In this document: positions 11,668-24,162 of the stretch, one piece after another
Numbering within the stretch: the first letter of the stretch is position 1
How the letters are laid out: each line of letters opens with the position of its first letter
DNA from: Lasioglossum baleicum
Lineage: Eukaryota; Arthropoda; Insecta; Hymenoptera; Halictidae
Direction of reading: 5' to 3'
Assembly: GCF_051020765.1 (NCBI RefSeq)
Contig: NC_134935.1
Coordinates: forward strand, 9,301,579-9,365,578
DNA: 64,000 nucleotides
Program-made: the position numbers and the translations under genes
Notes under the pieces: model-generated
What the model was told of the DNA's origin: nothing
The model's input: the letters and a program-made list of their open reading frames with translations, nothing else
Database searches by the model: none

Positions 11668-13255
11668 TATTTATGAACTCTTTATTGCTAGATTTTATAA
11701 ACAGTAAAGAGTTCATAATAAGAATTTGAAAATGTTAAATTCATATATGCTATTTTAATAGAAATGGAAAATCATGAGAGACCTTCCACACAGAATAAAA
11801 TGCACTTCCGAGTAAATTTTGAGAAGACAACGAGCATTTGACTACACCATCATCGTTCGAGGACAAAATTGGGAAGAGCGTCCAGGAACCTCGAGAAATT
11901 TAATACTAACCCTTGCCAAAACTTGCAAGTCGCAAGTCGGAACGGATGCGGCCATCGGTAATATCGCGTCGGGTAGCGGTATTCTGTAGTGCAAATTACT
12001 TCATCCTGACTCTGGGAACATTTGTTCACTGCGTACTTCCGTGAGAAGTGGTGCTCATGATTACGTGAACTTTGAGTGTTGACGCTGTTAATGGAATGTT
12101 GTTGTCTTCTACGTTGTTCGGGAAAGTGTTCGCAGAATAGATGATGAGAACTGCCGATTCAGTTAAACAGAAAGTCAGAGTGGTTGCGCGATAACTCCTT
12201 CCAACTTCGCTAATTCTTCATATGTATATGTGCACATCGTTTTGCTAGTACGAATCGGAGCAAATGCAGTTGCAAACATAACTGGCATGTCATAAATTAT
12301 GAATGTAAACTGAACAAATTGTCCGAGTACTCTTAACCCATTGCCCTGTAATATCGTGTCAGACTCATTATTGGTTCTAAAAGGTTCAACGTGTTTACAA
12401 AAACAGTAAACAAACAGCCAGACCAGGCTTACGCAAACGTTGCCACGGAACGTGCAGAAATTCGGAAATGTCAGTCCGGTAGTAGCAATAGATTTTTGAG
12501 AATATTTTGAGAACTAAAAGAGAGCTCCTGGTGTATGAATAGGAAAAAGATATTGGAAATGTGTGTAGCGCATAACATATTCAGATTTCATAAAAATCGG
12601 AGAGGAGAGTGTCTCTTTTTAAATAATTATACCCCCTCAATTTACCCGGTACGGCTAAACTGTGAACGCGGGGACTAGCATAGCTCGAATAAACGAACGG
12701 TCGATGACGTTGATATATCAGCGTATCAACATAGGAGAGATATCGCGTGTGTGTTCTTGACGCGCAAAACACGCCGATCTACCCTGACGCTGAAGCGAGA
12801 ACTGCAATGCCAAAGCGATCGGAAACCATGGGTGCGTTGTATATTTTCGGGACGCATTGCCCGCACGTAAATACACGAATCGCCGTGTGTGATCAGGTGC
12901 ACTGTTGCTCGCATCTTGATCGAATGCTTTCCAACAAAGAACTTTCGCGTTCGACGGACAAACTCGCTGGTTTCTCTTTCAATACTTATACTCTGACGGC
13001 GTTGTTGCTGCGACAGCAAAGAAAATAACGCGCTGCTCCTATCGCCTGATGTACAGTGTAACCGGAGTTGTGCAAAAAAAAGTGCAATAAAATTGTTAGT
13101 GATTTAGGTGTTCATGCATCAATTATCTATTGCATGCGCCCCACACGTTCTTCGTTTTAAATCTTACAAGTATTTTCATAGCTATTAAAAATTCAGAATC
13201 ACTTTTCAGGACTATCTGTACGGGGTTAGGAGTCTGTATGGGGCTAGAAAAAATA
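11668..13255. other. Non-coding; nothing recognised
   Basis: Apart from overlapping small frames at 12726-13028 on opposite strands, which share no similarity with families I know, I see no gene or repeat structure here. Confidence 0.35.
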
Positions 13256-13352
13256 TTTTATACTTTTTAGTCCGTTTTTTAAACGTGGTGTTTTTTAAAA
13301 ATTCATTTTATACTTTTTAGTCCGTTTTAAAAACGTGGTGTTTCTTAAAAAT
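13256..13352. repeat. Two-copy tandem repeat, about 50-bp unit
   Basis: ATACTTTTTAGTCCGTTTTT followed by AAACGTGGTGTTT occurs at about 13260 and again 50 bp later, with small substitutions. Confidence 0.8.
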
Positions 13353-13814
13353 TTATTTTTATTTCAATAATTATTTAATATTGGACCACAGAATTTGAAA
13401 ACATTGCAATTGGTCGGAATTCAGGCATAATACTAAAAGATTTACAACTCTTTTATGCGGGCCTACATTGAAAATTTGAAACATACATTTTCAATGAAAA
13501 TTCAAATCATAATAACAATTTTTGAACTTCTAAATATAACTGTATGATCTTCTTTTTTCTAAAGTGAAATACTTTTTACTCAAATAGTAAAACTAATAGA
13601 ATTACTTGGAGGTGAACATAATGTTCTAGTTTAATAATGGGGAAACAGAAATATGTTTTAGATGCGATACGCTTTTTCCTTGTGATTACCGTGTTCTATA
13701 CTGGAAAACAGGGGTTTAAAGCGAGTCTGCTTTTGTACGTTCCACGCCTTCTGTTACGCGAAACTCTTACATTTTCATTCTATACATCCAAAATTTCATT
13801 ATATTTTCTTCCCC

Positions 13815-13876
13815 TTTTCTCATTGTCGTAATTTTCTCATTGTCGTAATTTTCTCATTGTCGTAATTTTCTCATTT
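13815..13876. repeat. 17-bp minisatellite, about 3.6 copies
   Basis: The unit TTTTCTCATTGTCGTAA is repeated head to tail three times and followed by a partial fourth copy. The copies are essentially identical, suggesting recent slippage. Confidence 0.9.
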
Positions 13877-15554
13877 AATAGATGGTACCGTCCGTTTTGT
13901 TTCGTATCCGCGTGAAACGAAATTGAAATGTACGTAATTACATTTTTCCTTCGTCAGTCTCGCAGCGGTTGTAACAATGACGTTCACAGTTTTTTTGCAT
14001 CGAGACGGTAAAATAGCGAACAAGCTATACAGCTTGCAGGAGGGCATACCAAAATTCATTCATGTCGAAGGGGTGAAAGCAGCCCTCAGAGTTGGGTGTC
14101 AAAATTACATTTCTTTAAAAATCTCGAGAACTAGAGGGTGTGGAATAAAATTTTTTAAATTACAAATTTAACCGTGTCAAACAGTTTTTCTAGTTCATTT
14201 GTGTAAAAAATAGATAAACAATGACAAGTAATTTTTTGGCATAGAGACTAACGTGTCTACAAGAAGAAGCTGCCGTCAAAAATGTGTTTAATAAAATTCA
14301 TAAATGAAGTAGTGAATAGTCCCAACATTCTGAATTATAAAGTTGAAAGAATGGCTCACCGTGCAAAGGTTAATGACTGGTTTTGCGAAATGAAAGGTAC
14401 ATATCCCGAAGTCTCGCTTAATTCCCGATAGTTCGCGGCATGGAATAGTTGGACCAAACCGGGGAGTACAATCGAGCTACTGATCGATCGACTCACACTA
14501 CGATTGATCGCCAGTAAAAATTGCTTTCGCCTGCAGCGCGGCGGCGGCGATTGATGCGAAGACGACCGGGGTCTTCGAGCGGGCAGCTTTTTATTCATAA
14601 AGCGGTAACATTTAATTGCCAATCGAAGTTCGGTTGAATTGAAATCAAGTGGTTCACGGGGACGTTGCAATCAACTGTAAAACGTTTTAATTGACGGCCG
14701 ATGAAAGAGCTGGTCGAGGGGACCGCTGATTGCAAAGGGGAATCCGACGAAAAACGTCGAGTCTACTTGCGTTACCGAACACCGCGAGAAAAAGGGATTC
14801 GCTATTGTTCGCGAAACTTCAAAGCATTCGAATCTCTCGATTGTCCATAGATTTTCTTTTTTATTAACGTCGATATGGATTATATGCTGAACGCCTGGCT
14901 CTCTCTCTCTGTTAGTAAAACAAAGCACATTTCTAAATAAATCATTCTGGCGCCGTTTCTAGCATGTCTTATTTGCTTTCACACGATTTTTAACATCCGT
15001 TTTGTTGGCTTTTATGCAGTTTTTGCCAGCAACCTTTCTTTATTTTTGCACTGCTTTTAACAGTTTTTTCCCGCCTTGTAAAAAGAGAACGAGATGCACT
15101 TACAAACAGATTTCCTTTTAGTTGTGCGAATGTTAACAGTATCTGTACACATTGGTTTTTCAAGATACAATTAAACAAATGGAGTATTCAAATTTCTTGG
15201 AAACATCCTGAAAATAAACTCCTAGTTCGTGACAGAATTTGACAAGAAAATATTGGATGAAAATTATTAAAATGAGAACAAGCAAAGGCCATTTCTTTGT
15301 CCGTACTTTTTCATCAAGGGAGGAAAATATAAGCATAATGAACTGCTAAACTTCGTTCTTGCAAATAAGAGATTGCGCAGTGTTGAATTAAAATACAGAC
15401 TTCAAGGGAACCTGTTTTCAACGCACAATCAATTTTTCGTGTTGATAAACACAATTTGATGCACAAGTACGATTTCTATTTCAGTATATACCATAGCTGT
15501 ATGAAAAATGATTTAAAGTCATCCCTGCTCAATGATTGTGGATCTTATGCCATT
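13877..15554. other. Non-coding; nothing recognised
   Basis: Small frames at 13977-14171, 14356-14670 and 14671-14928 have no recognised domain. A CT-rich stretch is at about 14899-14911. There is no clear repeat structure. Confidence 0.35.
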
Positions 15555-15640
15555 TTCATTATGCCATTTTATGACAAAAATGAGTGGGTGTAATTCAAAA
15601 CACTAGAACGATTAAAGGAATTTAAAAATGCCGATATACT
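15555..15640 (-). mobile_element. Fragment of a dispersed Tc1-like (?) family
   Basis: On the minus strand this reads TTTGAATTACACCCACTCATTTTTGTCATA in pieces. It closely matches the minus strand at about 63490-63560 and the plus strand at 26500-26565. The family is defined by comparison within the window only; the superfamily is uncertain. Confidence 0.5.
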
Positions 15641-15823
15641 ATTTTCAACATATAAAAATTATTAATGAGAAATATACATTTTTACTTAGCTCGTATAGTT
15701 TGCAATTGATGTATAAAAATTTTATTTTCCCCATAACGATCCTCAGTCTATGGTTATACCACATAATTAGGAGGACAATGATTCATGTACACAATCATAG
15801 TAAAAGAAAATGTAATAAACGTA

Positions 15824-15976
15824 CAGGGTGAAAAATGCATCAAACCAAACTTACTTGGTATCGAGACGTTCATGATTATGAGATGTAACTAATTTTTTTA
15901 GAAGTAGGGACGTCAAATATAGTGTGTTTCACATGCAATAGAGAATAAACTGACGTGTTTATAACGCCCCACCCTG
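15824..15976. mobile_element. Short TA-flanked element, CAGGGTG set
   Basis: CAGGGTGAAAAATGC at the left and ...CGCCCCACCCTG at the right, with TA on each side (15822-15823 and 15977-15978). The terminal match is only about 8-10 bp, so the pairing of the two ends is probable rather than certain. Confidence 0.55.
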
Positions 15977-16174
15977 TATATGAAAAATAGAATTTTTCTA
16001 AGCTGATTGTAAGTATGGTATGGACATGATATTTGGTCCCCTCAGGGTTTCAAATTCATTTACCAATCCTCTCCTCTTTCCACTCTCACCATCGCCTTTT
16101 CAGCGGGACCTACTGTTTATGGTGGGTTCCGAACCACCTTAGCTGATTGTAAGTAATGTAAGCTAAATAACAAG

Positions 16175-16673
16175 TACAGTAAATGTTCTACGTTCTACAA
16201 ATGCGAAAATTTTTGTACGATAGATGCGAAAAATATCCCCCTCCCCTAACTTAGTAATCTGATCTCGGCTCGGTATATCTGTGTTAACCACTACTAAAGC
16301 GACGCGGAGAGTCGCAGTCGTCGGCACAGTTCAAACGCCCGTGCATCATCACAATGTAACACCAATATTTAATCTTCTTTATTCTTCATTATTTTTTTAT
16401 GGAACTTTCAGCAACATATTCCTGGCATTTTTCTAATGCAAAATGAAACCAAACACGATGATGAGAGTTTCGAACGCAAGGAACGACATCGCATCAAAAA
16501 GAAACAGGCGCGGACAGTTGCCGTCGCATTGACAGTTGCCGTGGTCTCTCTTTACACGCGCTGTCCTTCTCTACATTCGGCTCGGCCTTTGAAGCTCAAA
16601 AAATAGGTACCCATATGCGATAGATGCGAAGAAATCCCCCCGAGGCCTTCGCGTCTATAGAAAATTGACTGTA
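16175..16673. mobile_element. Possible pogo-like MITE (TACAGT...ACTGTA ends)
   Basis: The left end TACAGTAAATGTTCTACG and the right end (complement TACAGTCAATTTTCTATAGA) are an imperfect inverted repeat. Inside, GATAGATGCGAA occurs near both ends in the same orientation (about 16219 and 16619). The ends resemble pogo/Tigger-type MITEs, but mismatches are many and the assignment is tentative. Interior frames are unremarkable. Confidence 0.4.
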
Positions 16674-17643
16674 TTTCATCTTTCGATAATTTTAACAAGC
16701 CGAAAATAATGTAACAACATTCCTAAATTCATCTAATTTATTTGCAATTTTGTTTTTCACTCATTCGTTTGAAATTTGCACTGTAATTCATATTATCCGG
16801 GTTTCAGACGGAAAGTGGGTTTTCATGCCGTTTGTCCTGGGTTCGGAATTTTATAGATGACAACCCTTAGAGGATATTTCGCCGGATTCCGATAAAAGAG
16901 ACACCCCGTATGTAGGCGTTTCGTTCCACCGTGATATCGCCACTATACTCTGGCGAGACAGACCATATAGCAGGATCGTATTTGCCGCTTATTGCGAGCG
17001 AGCGTTGGGAAGCTGTCACCGGCGTGTCCGTAACGTCATTATCCGTCGAGTCGGTGAACAATGTGGCGAATCGATGGAACCGTGGCGAAAGGTGAAAATC
17101 TGACGGGTGCAGGCGTACCATACCCTCGACCGCGTAGCTCTCCGGCCGAAAATACCGGGCCGGGCGCGAGCAGGTAAACGGCCCGCGCCCGGAATTTCCG
17201 ATTAAAACGTGAATAATTGCGGCGGAACACGCGTCAAGCAACCGCTGGAAAATCGCGACGATCGGCTCGGAACGGCCGCGGAGTTGTTTCACGTTCCCGA
17301 AATGAAATTACACCATGCCAGCTCTCGATGGATATTTAAACCGCGCAATTAACGGTTCCGCACGCTTTAATTCCATAATCGGTGCGCGTCATTGCGTCCA
17401 CGCAGCCAATAGCTTAGTCGATTCGCGTTCGTCCCGAAATTCGCCGACGAGATTTTCATCGGATCAAGGGTCAAACGAAATCGACCATTCGATGACGATT
17501 CGACGACTAATGATTCGTCAACCGTTCATCAATGCGATATTGTACCGAGACCATAGGCGGCGATTCTAGTATACAGTTAGAAGCAACGGGGAATTTTAAC
17601 ATAAATATTCACCGAATATTTGCATATAGAACATCCTCCTAAC
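16674..17643. other. GC-rich block 16870-17570; no identified gene
   Basis: A 141-codon minus-strand frame (16867-17292) and an overlapping frame (17039-17230) have no recognisable domains. Composition is CpG-rich compared with the flanks. Confidence 0.35.
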
Positions 17644-18175
17644 TTAAGGATGTTCTGGAGGTATATAAAAACGCAACAAAATTTTTGAAAATTTCACGAG
17701 GTATAATTCTTGCTAAATTAATGCAATTACCAAAGTGTGGGTTCGATTCACTGCACCGTTTAAGAATTGTAGCAACTTAAAGTTTGCACATTTTAACACG
17801 TCTCCTTATGGAGAATTCATAAAATTCCACTTCAAACCCTATTTAAACCTTGAAAAAACGCAACTAGAAACTCCAGTATTTTTGTATATGTAGTAAAAAT
17901 TATGTAATTAATTATGTTCAAAATTTATTAGGATTCACTAAACAGTTACAGAGTAAACAAGTTATAAACTGCTACAAAACGTCAAATTTATCGTGTCGTC
18001 TCTCACTAGCATGGAAACGCGACAAGCGTAAACCACTGAATATAGCTACAGAGGGTACAGTATTTCCAAAAGTTTAATGCAAAATATACTCATGAATGGC
18101 TTTCATTGCCATGTATTGATGGATTTCGAATTTCTTGTACTTTTATCTCCCATTGTACCTCCAGAACATCCTTAA
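17644..18175. mobile_element. TTAA-flanked inverted-repeat element
   Basis: GGATGTTCTGGAGGTA begins at 17648 and TACCTCCAGAACATCC ends at 18171, a perfect 16-bp inverted repeat. TTAA sits directly outside both ends (17644-17647 and 18172-18175). TTAA duplication is typical of piggyBac-like and some other superfamilies, but these termini are not the CCC-type ends I would expect of piggyBac. An extra GAACATCC just upstream (17632-17639) suggests a second partial end. The 524-bp interior has no transposase. Confidence 0.75.
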
Positions 18176-18903
18176 CCATTCGTCATTCATTCTGTCGTTG
18201 CAACGTGATTCGTTGCAACAATTGAATGCTAAGAAAATGAAAGAGCAGTACGAGAAATTTATGTTTCGAATCAAATATCCAGTCCGATATTAATGACTCG
18301 AACCCGAAAAATATCCAGCCCGAACCGACCCGTAATTTCAGATCCCGCAATCCCCTAGTTGTACAAAAGGATTCAGTAGATGCGTGCATTTGAATCTGCC
18401 AGATGGATGTGCAACAAAAATATAGAATATTCCATAACTGCACCGCTACTGAGTGCTCATATTTGGAATCTCGCGAAGTCAAAAATCCTGCTTTTTAAAA
18501 ATCGTTTTAAAGCTGCGCTCGGAAAATAAGTACAGTAAAAAATTAAAAGCTATGAAAAATACGTCAGACTGATCTGTGAAAGAGCAGCGACAAAACGAAA
18601 CGTTTCTGTCACGACAAAATAAGCATACCTGATCGTCAGGCTTTGAATTCCATGCGTATACATATAACAAAAATGGGCAGCTGTAATTTGAAACAGCAGA
18701 AAGATTTCAAAAATTAACGAGTATCTTTCAACCGACTCGAATTATTAAGGGAAGAAAGAATTCTTAAATAACTCGCCTGTATCTTGCAGTGGATGCAGAC
18801 AATTCTGCATGAAAATCCGCAATCTATTGATCGTCTTGCAGTAATTTCAGATTTCTGCAAATAAAACAGGCCAGAATACTTCCCGTCACACGAGATGGGA
18901 ATA
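18176..18903. other. Non-coding; nothing recognised
   Basis: Frames at 18183-18482 and 18479-18670 on the minus strand lack any family resemblance. Confidence 0.35.
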
Positions 18904-19770
18904 CCAGGTCATTCAGAAAGTTCGTAGCCTGACACATAGATGATATTGGTAGCAGCAAAAACATATCGTTGTTGAAAACATCCGTCCTTGATGTGAACAT
19001 ACCATACGTTCCAAATCGATCTGTCAAATAGCTTGCTGCAGGCAGCTGATTAAAGTAGACGTGTTTGCTTTGGTTGGAAGAATAGAAAACTTGAAAAATC
19101 GTGCGGTCATTGAATATTTATATAAAAAAGGATTCAGCGGAAAGGAAATTTTTGATAATATGGTGAATGTATTAGGGGGCAGTGCTCCTTCATATGCAAT
19201 GGTAGAAAAATGGGTTGCTCTATTTAAACATGGTCGTACAGACATTAATGGTGATCCGCGTTCAGAACGTCCAAGAACTGTAACCACTTCAGAAACGATT
19301 GATTATGTCCATGATTTGGTTTTGGAAGATCACCGATTAACTGTGGTTGATTTAGCTGCGGCCACAGGCATCCCAACTGGATCAGTTCATGAGATATTAA
19401 CTAATGAATTAGGTATGAGGAAGCTATTGACAAGATGGGTGCCGCATTCGTTAAATTCGGATTAAAAACGCATTCGCGTGAAATGTTCTCAACAACATTT
19501 GGATCGTTTGCAAAAAAATAAAACTGACTTTGCGCGTCGATTTCTAACCATGGATGAGACTTGGATTTCCGACTATGATCCTGCATTGCGACAACAAATC
19601 GCAGAGTTGACTAAGCCCGGTTGTTCAGCTCCAAAGCAGCCAAAGTGGTCAGAATCGACAAAGAATGCCATGGTATACGTTTTTTGGGATACAAAAGGAA
19701 TTTTGTTAATTGATTACCTCCAAACCAAGAAAACAATAACAGGAGAGTATTACGAGAAAATTTTATCGAC
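18904..19770 (+). mobile_element. 3'-truncated mariner (mellifera-type) element
   Basis: The left terminus CCAGGTCATTCAGAAAGTTC lies directly after a TA (18902-18903), as expected of a mariner insertion. A transposase frame follows at 19061. No matching right terminus exists downstream; similarity to mariner transposase stops at about 19770, where unrelated GC-richer DNA begins. The element has therefore lost its catalytic 3' portion and right end by deletion or later rearrangement. Confidence 0.85.
19061..19770 (+). pseudogene. Mariner transposase, one in-frame stop, catalytic C-terminus missing
   Basis: The frame reads NRAVIEYLYKKGFSGKEIFD, then SAPSYAMVEKWVALFKHGRT and PRSERPRTVTT (the paired HTH DNA-binding region), then GSVHEILTNELGMRKL and RWVPHSLNSD. 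There follows a single in-frame TAA at 19463-19465, after which the same frame continues KRIRVKCSQQHLDRLQ, RRFLTMDETWI and VFWDTKGILLIDYLQTKKTI to TGEYYEKIL. This order matches mellifera-subfamily mariners. DETWI supplies the first Asp of the DD34D triad; the second (in the family's DN.P motif) and third are beyond the truncation. The apparent first codon at 19061 is GTG, so the original start may also be mutated. The stop is at a position where the family commonly has Gln, consistent with one C-to-T change. It is an inactive relic, though young enough to keep an almost intact frame. Confidence 0.93.
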
Positions 19771-20410
19771 TTCGTCCCTGGCGATTCGAAAACGTTTTCG
19801 CGGTGTGATGCCTCGGCGTGGTTTCACGCGAACGTTTCCGTCGATCGATTTGCGTAGCTCTTTTCTTTTTGATTTCCGGGAGGGTATAAGTTTCGGGTAT
19901 TGCATTTTAAAAGCAAATGCAGGGATGGTCCGGTGTGCATGGCATGGCAGCCCATTGGCCGGTGGACCCTTTGACCAACGAAGTTGAGCTGAAGGAGAGG
20001 AGAAGAGAGAGAGAGAAGGTCAGCAGGTGGGCGGCCGTGGACGTCGAACGAGTACGTGGTTTTATCGATTTGTCAATTTGGAACGGTTTCCTGTCGGCGG
20101 CGCGGAATAATTTACCGTTGGCCAGCCTCATGACATTGCGCTCTTTCTTCCACTCTATCGTCTGTGGCTACGACGCGCACATAAAGACGAATAGATTGCC
20201 GTTTGACCCTGCGATATCCGCCTTTCCTGCGACACCAAATCCGCCGAGGCTCAAAGTCCCACTCGCTTTCGTTAACTGTTTCCATAAACGTTTACTAGCC
20301 TCTAAGGAACTGTTTTGCGAATTGTTATGGTGTTCGTCGATTGCGGTAAGTATAGGGGTTGCCATCTATTTTGCGAACCCGGCACGAACGGCATGAAAAC
20401 CCCGGACAAT
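19771..20410. other. Non-coding; GC-richer DNA abutting the broken mariner
   Basis: A 159-codon plus-strand frame (19917-20396) overlaps minus-strand frames and has no domain I recognise. GA-rich sequence is at about 19995-20020. The sharp compositional change at about 19770 marks the mariner break. Confidence 0.4.
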
Positions 20411-21111
20411 AGGGTAAAGTGCCCAAATATGAACCACTTTTTGTTGATGTCATTTTTTGATTATTTTAGGATGCTCTTTTTCGACCAAATAATTACCAGT
20501 TGTAGATGCATTTCCTCCCTATAAGATTCTGGGGTCAAGTTTGTTCAAAAATTAATATAGCTTGGGAAAAATATTTTTTTTTTGTGGTGTGTCATTTGCA
20601 GGTTCTAGCGAAAAGGGGTCTTAATATGGTACACCTTGCATCCCTAATATGACACCTAGTGCCATATTCGGCACCCACACCAAGAATGACAATAGCTATA
20701 CGCATATTAGGGAACCCTTTGTAGTGCCATATTGGGAACTCCACGTGGACTGATAATACTAGCTATTGACAAAGAGAAAATGAATTTCAGCCCAAACCAA
20801 CAGTAGGCAAACATTAATATAAATGAACTGAAACTACAGATATGTTCAAACATTTCAAAATCACTTACCTTCCTCGAAAAAGATACAATCGAAAATCTAA
20901 CCACAAAAATATTCAACACGTGGAGACACAACTGGCGGAGGTTCGATACTAAAATCTCTATATGTAGAACGGTGTGATTGCACTGCACACTGTTGAGTAA
21001 ACATGGTAAACTATTGTTTGAGGAGTTTCTCGCTAGAGTGCGACTTCTCCTCCACAGGACATAAAGTAGCGTCATAATAGGAGACTATACCATATTTGGG
21101 CACTTCGCCCT
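20411..21111. mobile_element. Inverted-repeat element, AGGGTAAAGTGCCCAAATATG ends
   Basis: AGGGTAAAGTGCCCAAATAT at the left and its complement (one mismatch) at 21091-21111 bound a 701-bp segment. The interior repeats phrases such as ATATGGTACACC and GTGCCATATT, echoing the terminal ATATGG. Target duplication is not clear. The termini resemble those of the element at 62337-62906 (AGGGTAAGGTTGCTCAAGTC). No transposase is evident; a minus-strand 122-codon frame (20707-21075) is not recognisable. Confidence 0.75.
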
Positions 21112-22544
21112 ATATTCCAAAATAAATTTTTTATTTTTGAAAATTTATTTTCCTTCATAATATAATCATATTTAAACACATATTTGTTTATAATCGGGAT
21201 CCGGTTTATCGAGGTCCTACCCTCGAAAAATTGCAAATTTCATAAACTTCCGCAGTCTACTGATGAACAACGAGGTGTGCGTGGATCAACAAAAATGTAC
21301 ATTGAATTTTGAGAACGTACAAATTCGGATTTGCAAAATCTCGGTGTTCCGACATTCTTACGTCGCGTCGCGGGACACTTTCGGGAACCTGACCCAATCC
21401 CGAGAATAATTAGCGACCCGACCATTCCCGACATTCTCGGGTTCTTGCACACCCCTACAAATACACCGCTCGAGCGTGACGTAACTCCAGACGCAAGTCT
21501 AGACAATTAGTAGACGCAGGGTGAGCACAAAAAAGGTTTGTGCGTTAAATAAAGGTATGTCTAGGGTTTACGACCGGAAAAGAATTATTGTTCTGTTATC
21601 CGACAAATTCCCTTGTCCGAACACTTTTGTCAGTCATTCAAAAACGACAAGAATTTACTCTATATCCGGTGGACAGCTGTGCCGAAGACGGAATAAAATT
21701 TCACCCTCATTCATCCAATATGTTTTCGTGAATCGTGTAATATTCGTTCGGAGAAGTGATTGACGAGAACGGAATGTCCTCGACTTTCTTCCCCGACGCG
21801 AAGCATTCTCATTCAAGCCCATAAACCAGTGGTAAAAGAGGAAATCCGGAGCTCGTGGACGACTTTACGACGCAAGGTCGACGGTGATTAAGGTCTTAAC
21901 CCGGGGAAATTCGTCGATTTCGTTGATCACGCGCAGACGAGGTTAGCCCAGTTTCCGAATCACCGAGCATCCGATAACGAATCTAGTTCGCGCCGAAAGA
22001 AACTCGGGATAACCGAACTCAAGGACTCCGGTTACAATCACGGGAAATTCATTCTATCTTCACGCGCATAAATGAATGAGAAGGAGACGCGCGAACGCCA
22101 GGAACCCTGGGACAAAGAATATCTTCTTCTCGCCCGCGCCGCGGATCGAACGAATCCTTCGCCGGAATGAAAGCAGCGTTTCGATTAGCACACAGGAAAC
22201 ACCGCTCCCTGAAGAATAAATTAGAATAAATTGCTGCCGGCGTGAGGAGAGAGACGAACGCCCCAGCATCAATCATTATTAAACCACGATCATTATGTTT
22301 TATGGGAGGTATCCTCATGCCGGATCGAATCTACGACTGTCGCCTGGGTACGTTCTCACGGGGTACGTGTCGGAGCGTATTTTAACCTGCAATAAGCATT
22401 ATTTAAGGAGAATCTTTACGGACTTTTGTCGGAAGTACTACACAGTAACCGCGCGTTCACTGTCAAACAGCGGTGTTCTGCACTGACAGCGATCGCGCAG
22501 TGACACTATTTTTTTAAGACTGCGTCATAAGCCACCAGTAAGGG
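21112..22544. other. Non-coding; GC-rich part 21780-22280
   Basis: No recognised gene. Frames on both strands in the GC-rich portion (22049-22318 minus and others) are unsupported. Confidence 0.35.
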
Positions 22545-22573
22545 GTGGACCGGGTCTCAGTTTTGAGTCCTGG

Positions 22574-23045
22574 ACTGTTAGGTTTGTTATAGTGGGTATG
22601 GGCCCGGTACATTCGGGAGTACCGTGTCGAGCCCCACAATTTCCCCCGACCGTCATCTTTAGGGTGGATGATAGTGCGTAAATTTTTCCCCAAAAGTTCT
22701 TAAACTCTTTAAAAAAAAGGGAGTAATGTGGGACTCAGATCGCGGATGGACGGCGTACCCATACCCACTAAAAAAACCTAACACCCGGGACGGTCAATGG
22801 ACCGCCCCTCTACCAATCAGCTCAACGCCCGAGCTGTCGAAGAATCGGGGGACCGCTCTCCGCTTTTAGCCCGACTCTTTATTCTCGGGCCCTGACCCTT
22901 TAATTCCCTTAGTCTTTTTTTACGGATGTGGGGGAAAATACATTGTGTACACCCCAAAAGGGGGTAGTGTGGGACTCTCCTCCCAGATGGTCGGGGAGGC
23001 ATACCCACTAAAAACCTGAACCACACGCGGGACGGCTAATAAGAC
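22574..23045. repeat. Degenerate repeat cluster with direct (241-bp) and inverted copies
   Basis: GTAATGTGGGACTC (22723) recurs as GTAGTGTGGGACTC (22964), and each is followed by a CATACCCACTAAAAA-type block and a GGGACGG block. In addition GTTAGGTTTGTTATAGTGGG at about 22579 is the inverted counterpart of CCCACTAAAAAAACCTAAC at about 22764. The structure suggests a decayed repeat or composite element of unknown class. Confidence 0.6.
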
Positions 23046-24162
23046 CCAACTCTACTAATCTGTCCAAATTTTCACTGATGTGTGCGGTCCCGTTATCCAC
23101 ATTTCTCGCGCACCTCATAAAATTGGGTCGTACCCACACCTCTCAATTCCCTTGGTCAGACAACACTGCTTCTACCTCGCCATGTTCAAATAAACGAGGT
23201 TCTACTGTACTTCAGAACACGTTCATATAATTAATAGTATGCTGGACTGTTGTTCGAATAATAGGGGCCCGTTCAAAAGTTGGTGTGTGCGATGTTTAGC
23301 ATTAATTGGTTGGGATAGACAAGGTTCTATAGTACTGTATATCAAATTTCGTGATCAATTTTACAGGGTGAGGATTAGAGACGCGTGTCAGGTGAGCGCA
23401 GCGGATGATAAATTAACATGAAAAGGTTTCGATCCGGTGGAACGTGGACCGTGCCATGAAAGAGGCTGCGAGTCGAGGCCAGCCAGCAGCAGCAGTAGCG
23501 TCGGGCCTCGATTGGCCGGCGTTCATTCAAATTAGGCAGGCCATTAGGCTGTAAACAGCGTCGTTAAACATCGATTATCGGCGGCTGCTCCGAGCCAGAT
23601 AACGCGGGAATAATGAAGCCCGGGGTAAGATTAACCCATTGTCTAGCCCCTGGAGGCGTGTTACAGCGAATCGGACGGTTCTTCTTTATTCCGCCTAGCT
23701 CTCCGTGTCCTGTGTCCTCCGGGTCGCCCAACAGTCCACCGGTACCAATAATTCCACGCTATATTCTCGGTGTCGCATGTCTCCCGGGTCCCGTTCACAC
23801 GGAAATTTCGCATTTCATCGCCGTTTCTTTCTTTCTTTTTTCCCCCCCTTTCCACACCACTTTCTCCAACGTGGTCGCTTTCTATTTCGCGTCTAACCGC
23901 CAACTGTTGCTCCTGCGCCGCGCCGACGCATACCGCCATGTTTTAGCACTCTAATGGGACAATGTTGCTGGCCTTTGCGCTAATCGGAAATATAATACTC
24001 GATCCAATGTATTTTGTGGCCTTCATAAATTTCGTTGTTAAGTTATTCTTGATACAATTATATAAACATTTACAGTATTGAATATTGAATAAAGTTATGA
24101 ATACGCTAGTCGTTATAATGTACCTATAGCCGTAGTGTTAACACTGCCACCGCAGTGTTAGA
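23046..24162. other. Non-coding; GC-rich 23440-23900, nothing recognised
   Basis: Opposite-strand frames at 23613-23954 and 23661-23939 are mutually overlapping and show no known domain. A short CAG run lies at about 23488-23497. Confidence 0.35.

Noticed and set aside
17735..17760. tRNA T-arm-like GGTTCGATTC
   Set aside because: No acceptor stem, A box or cloverleaf can be built around it; it lies inside the TTAA-flanked element.
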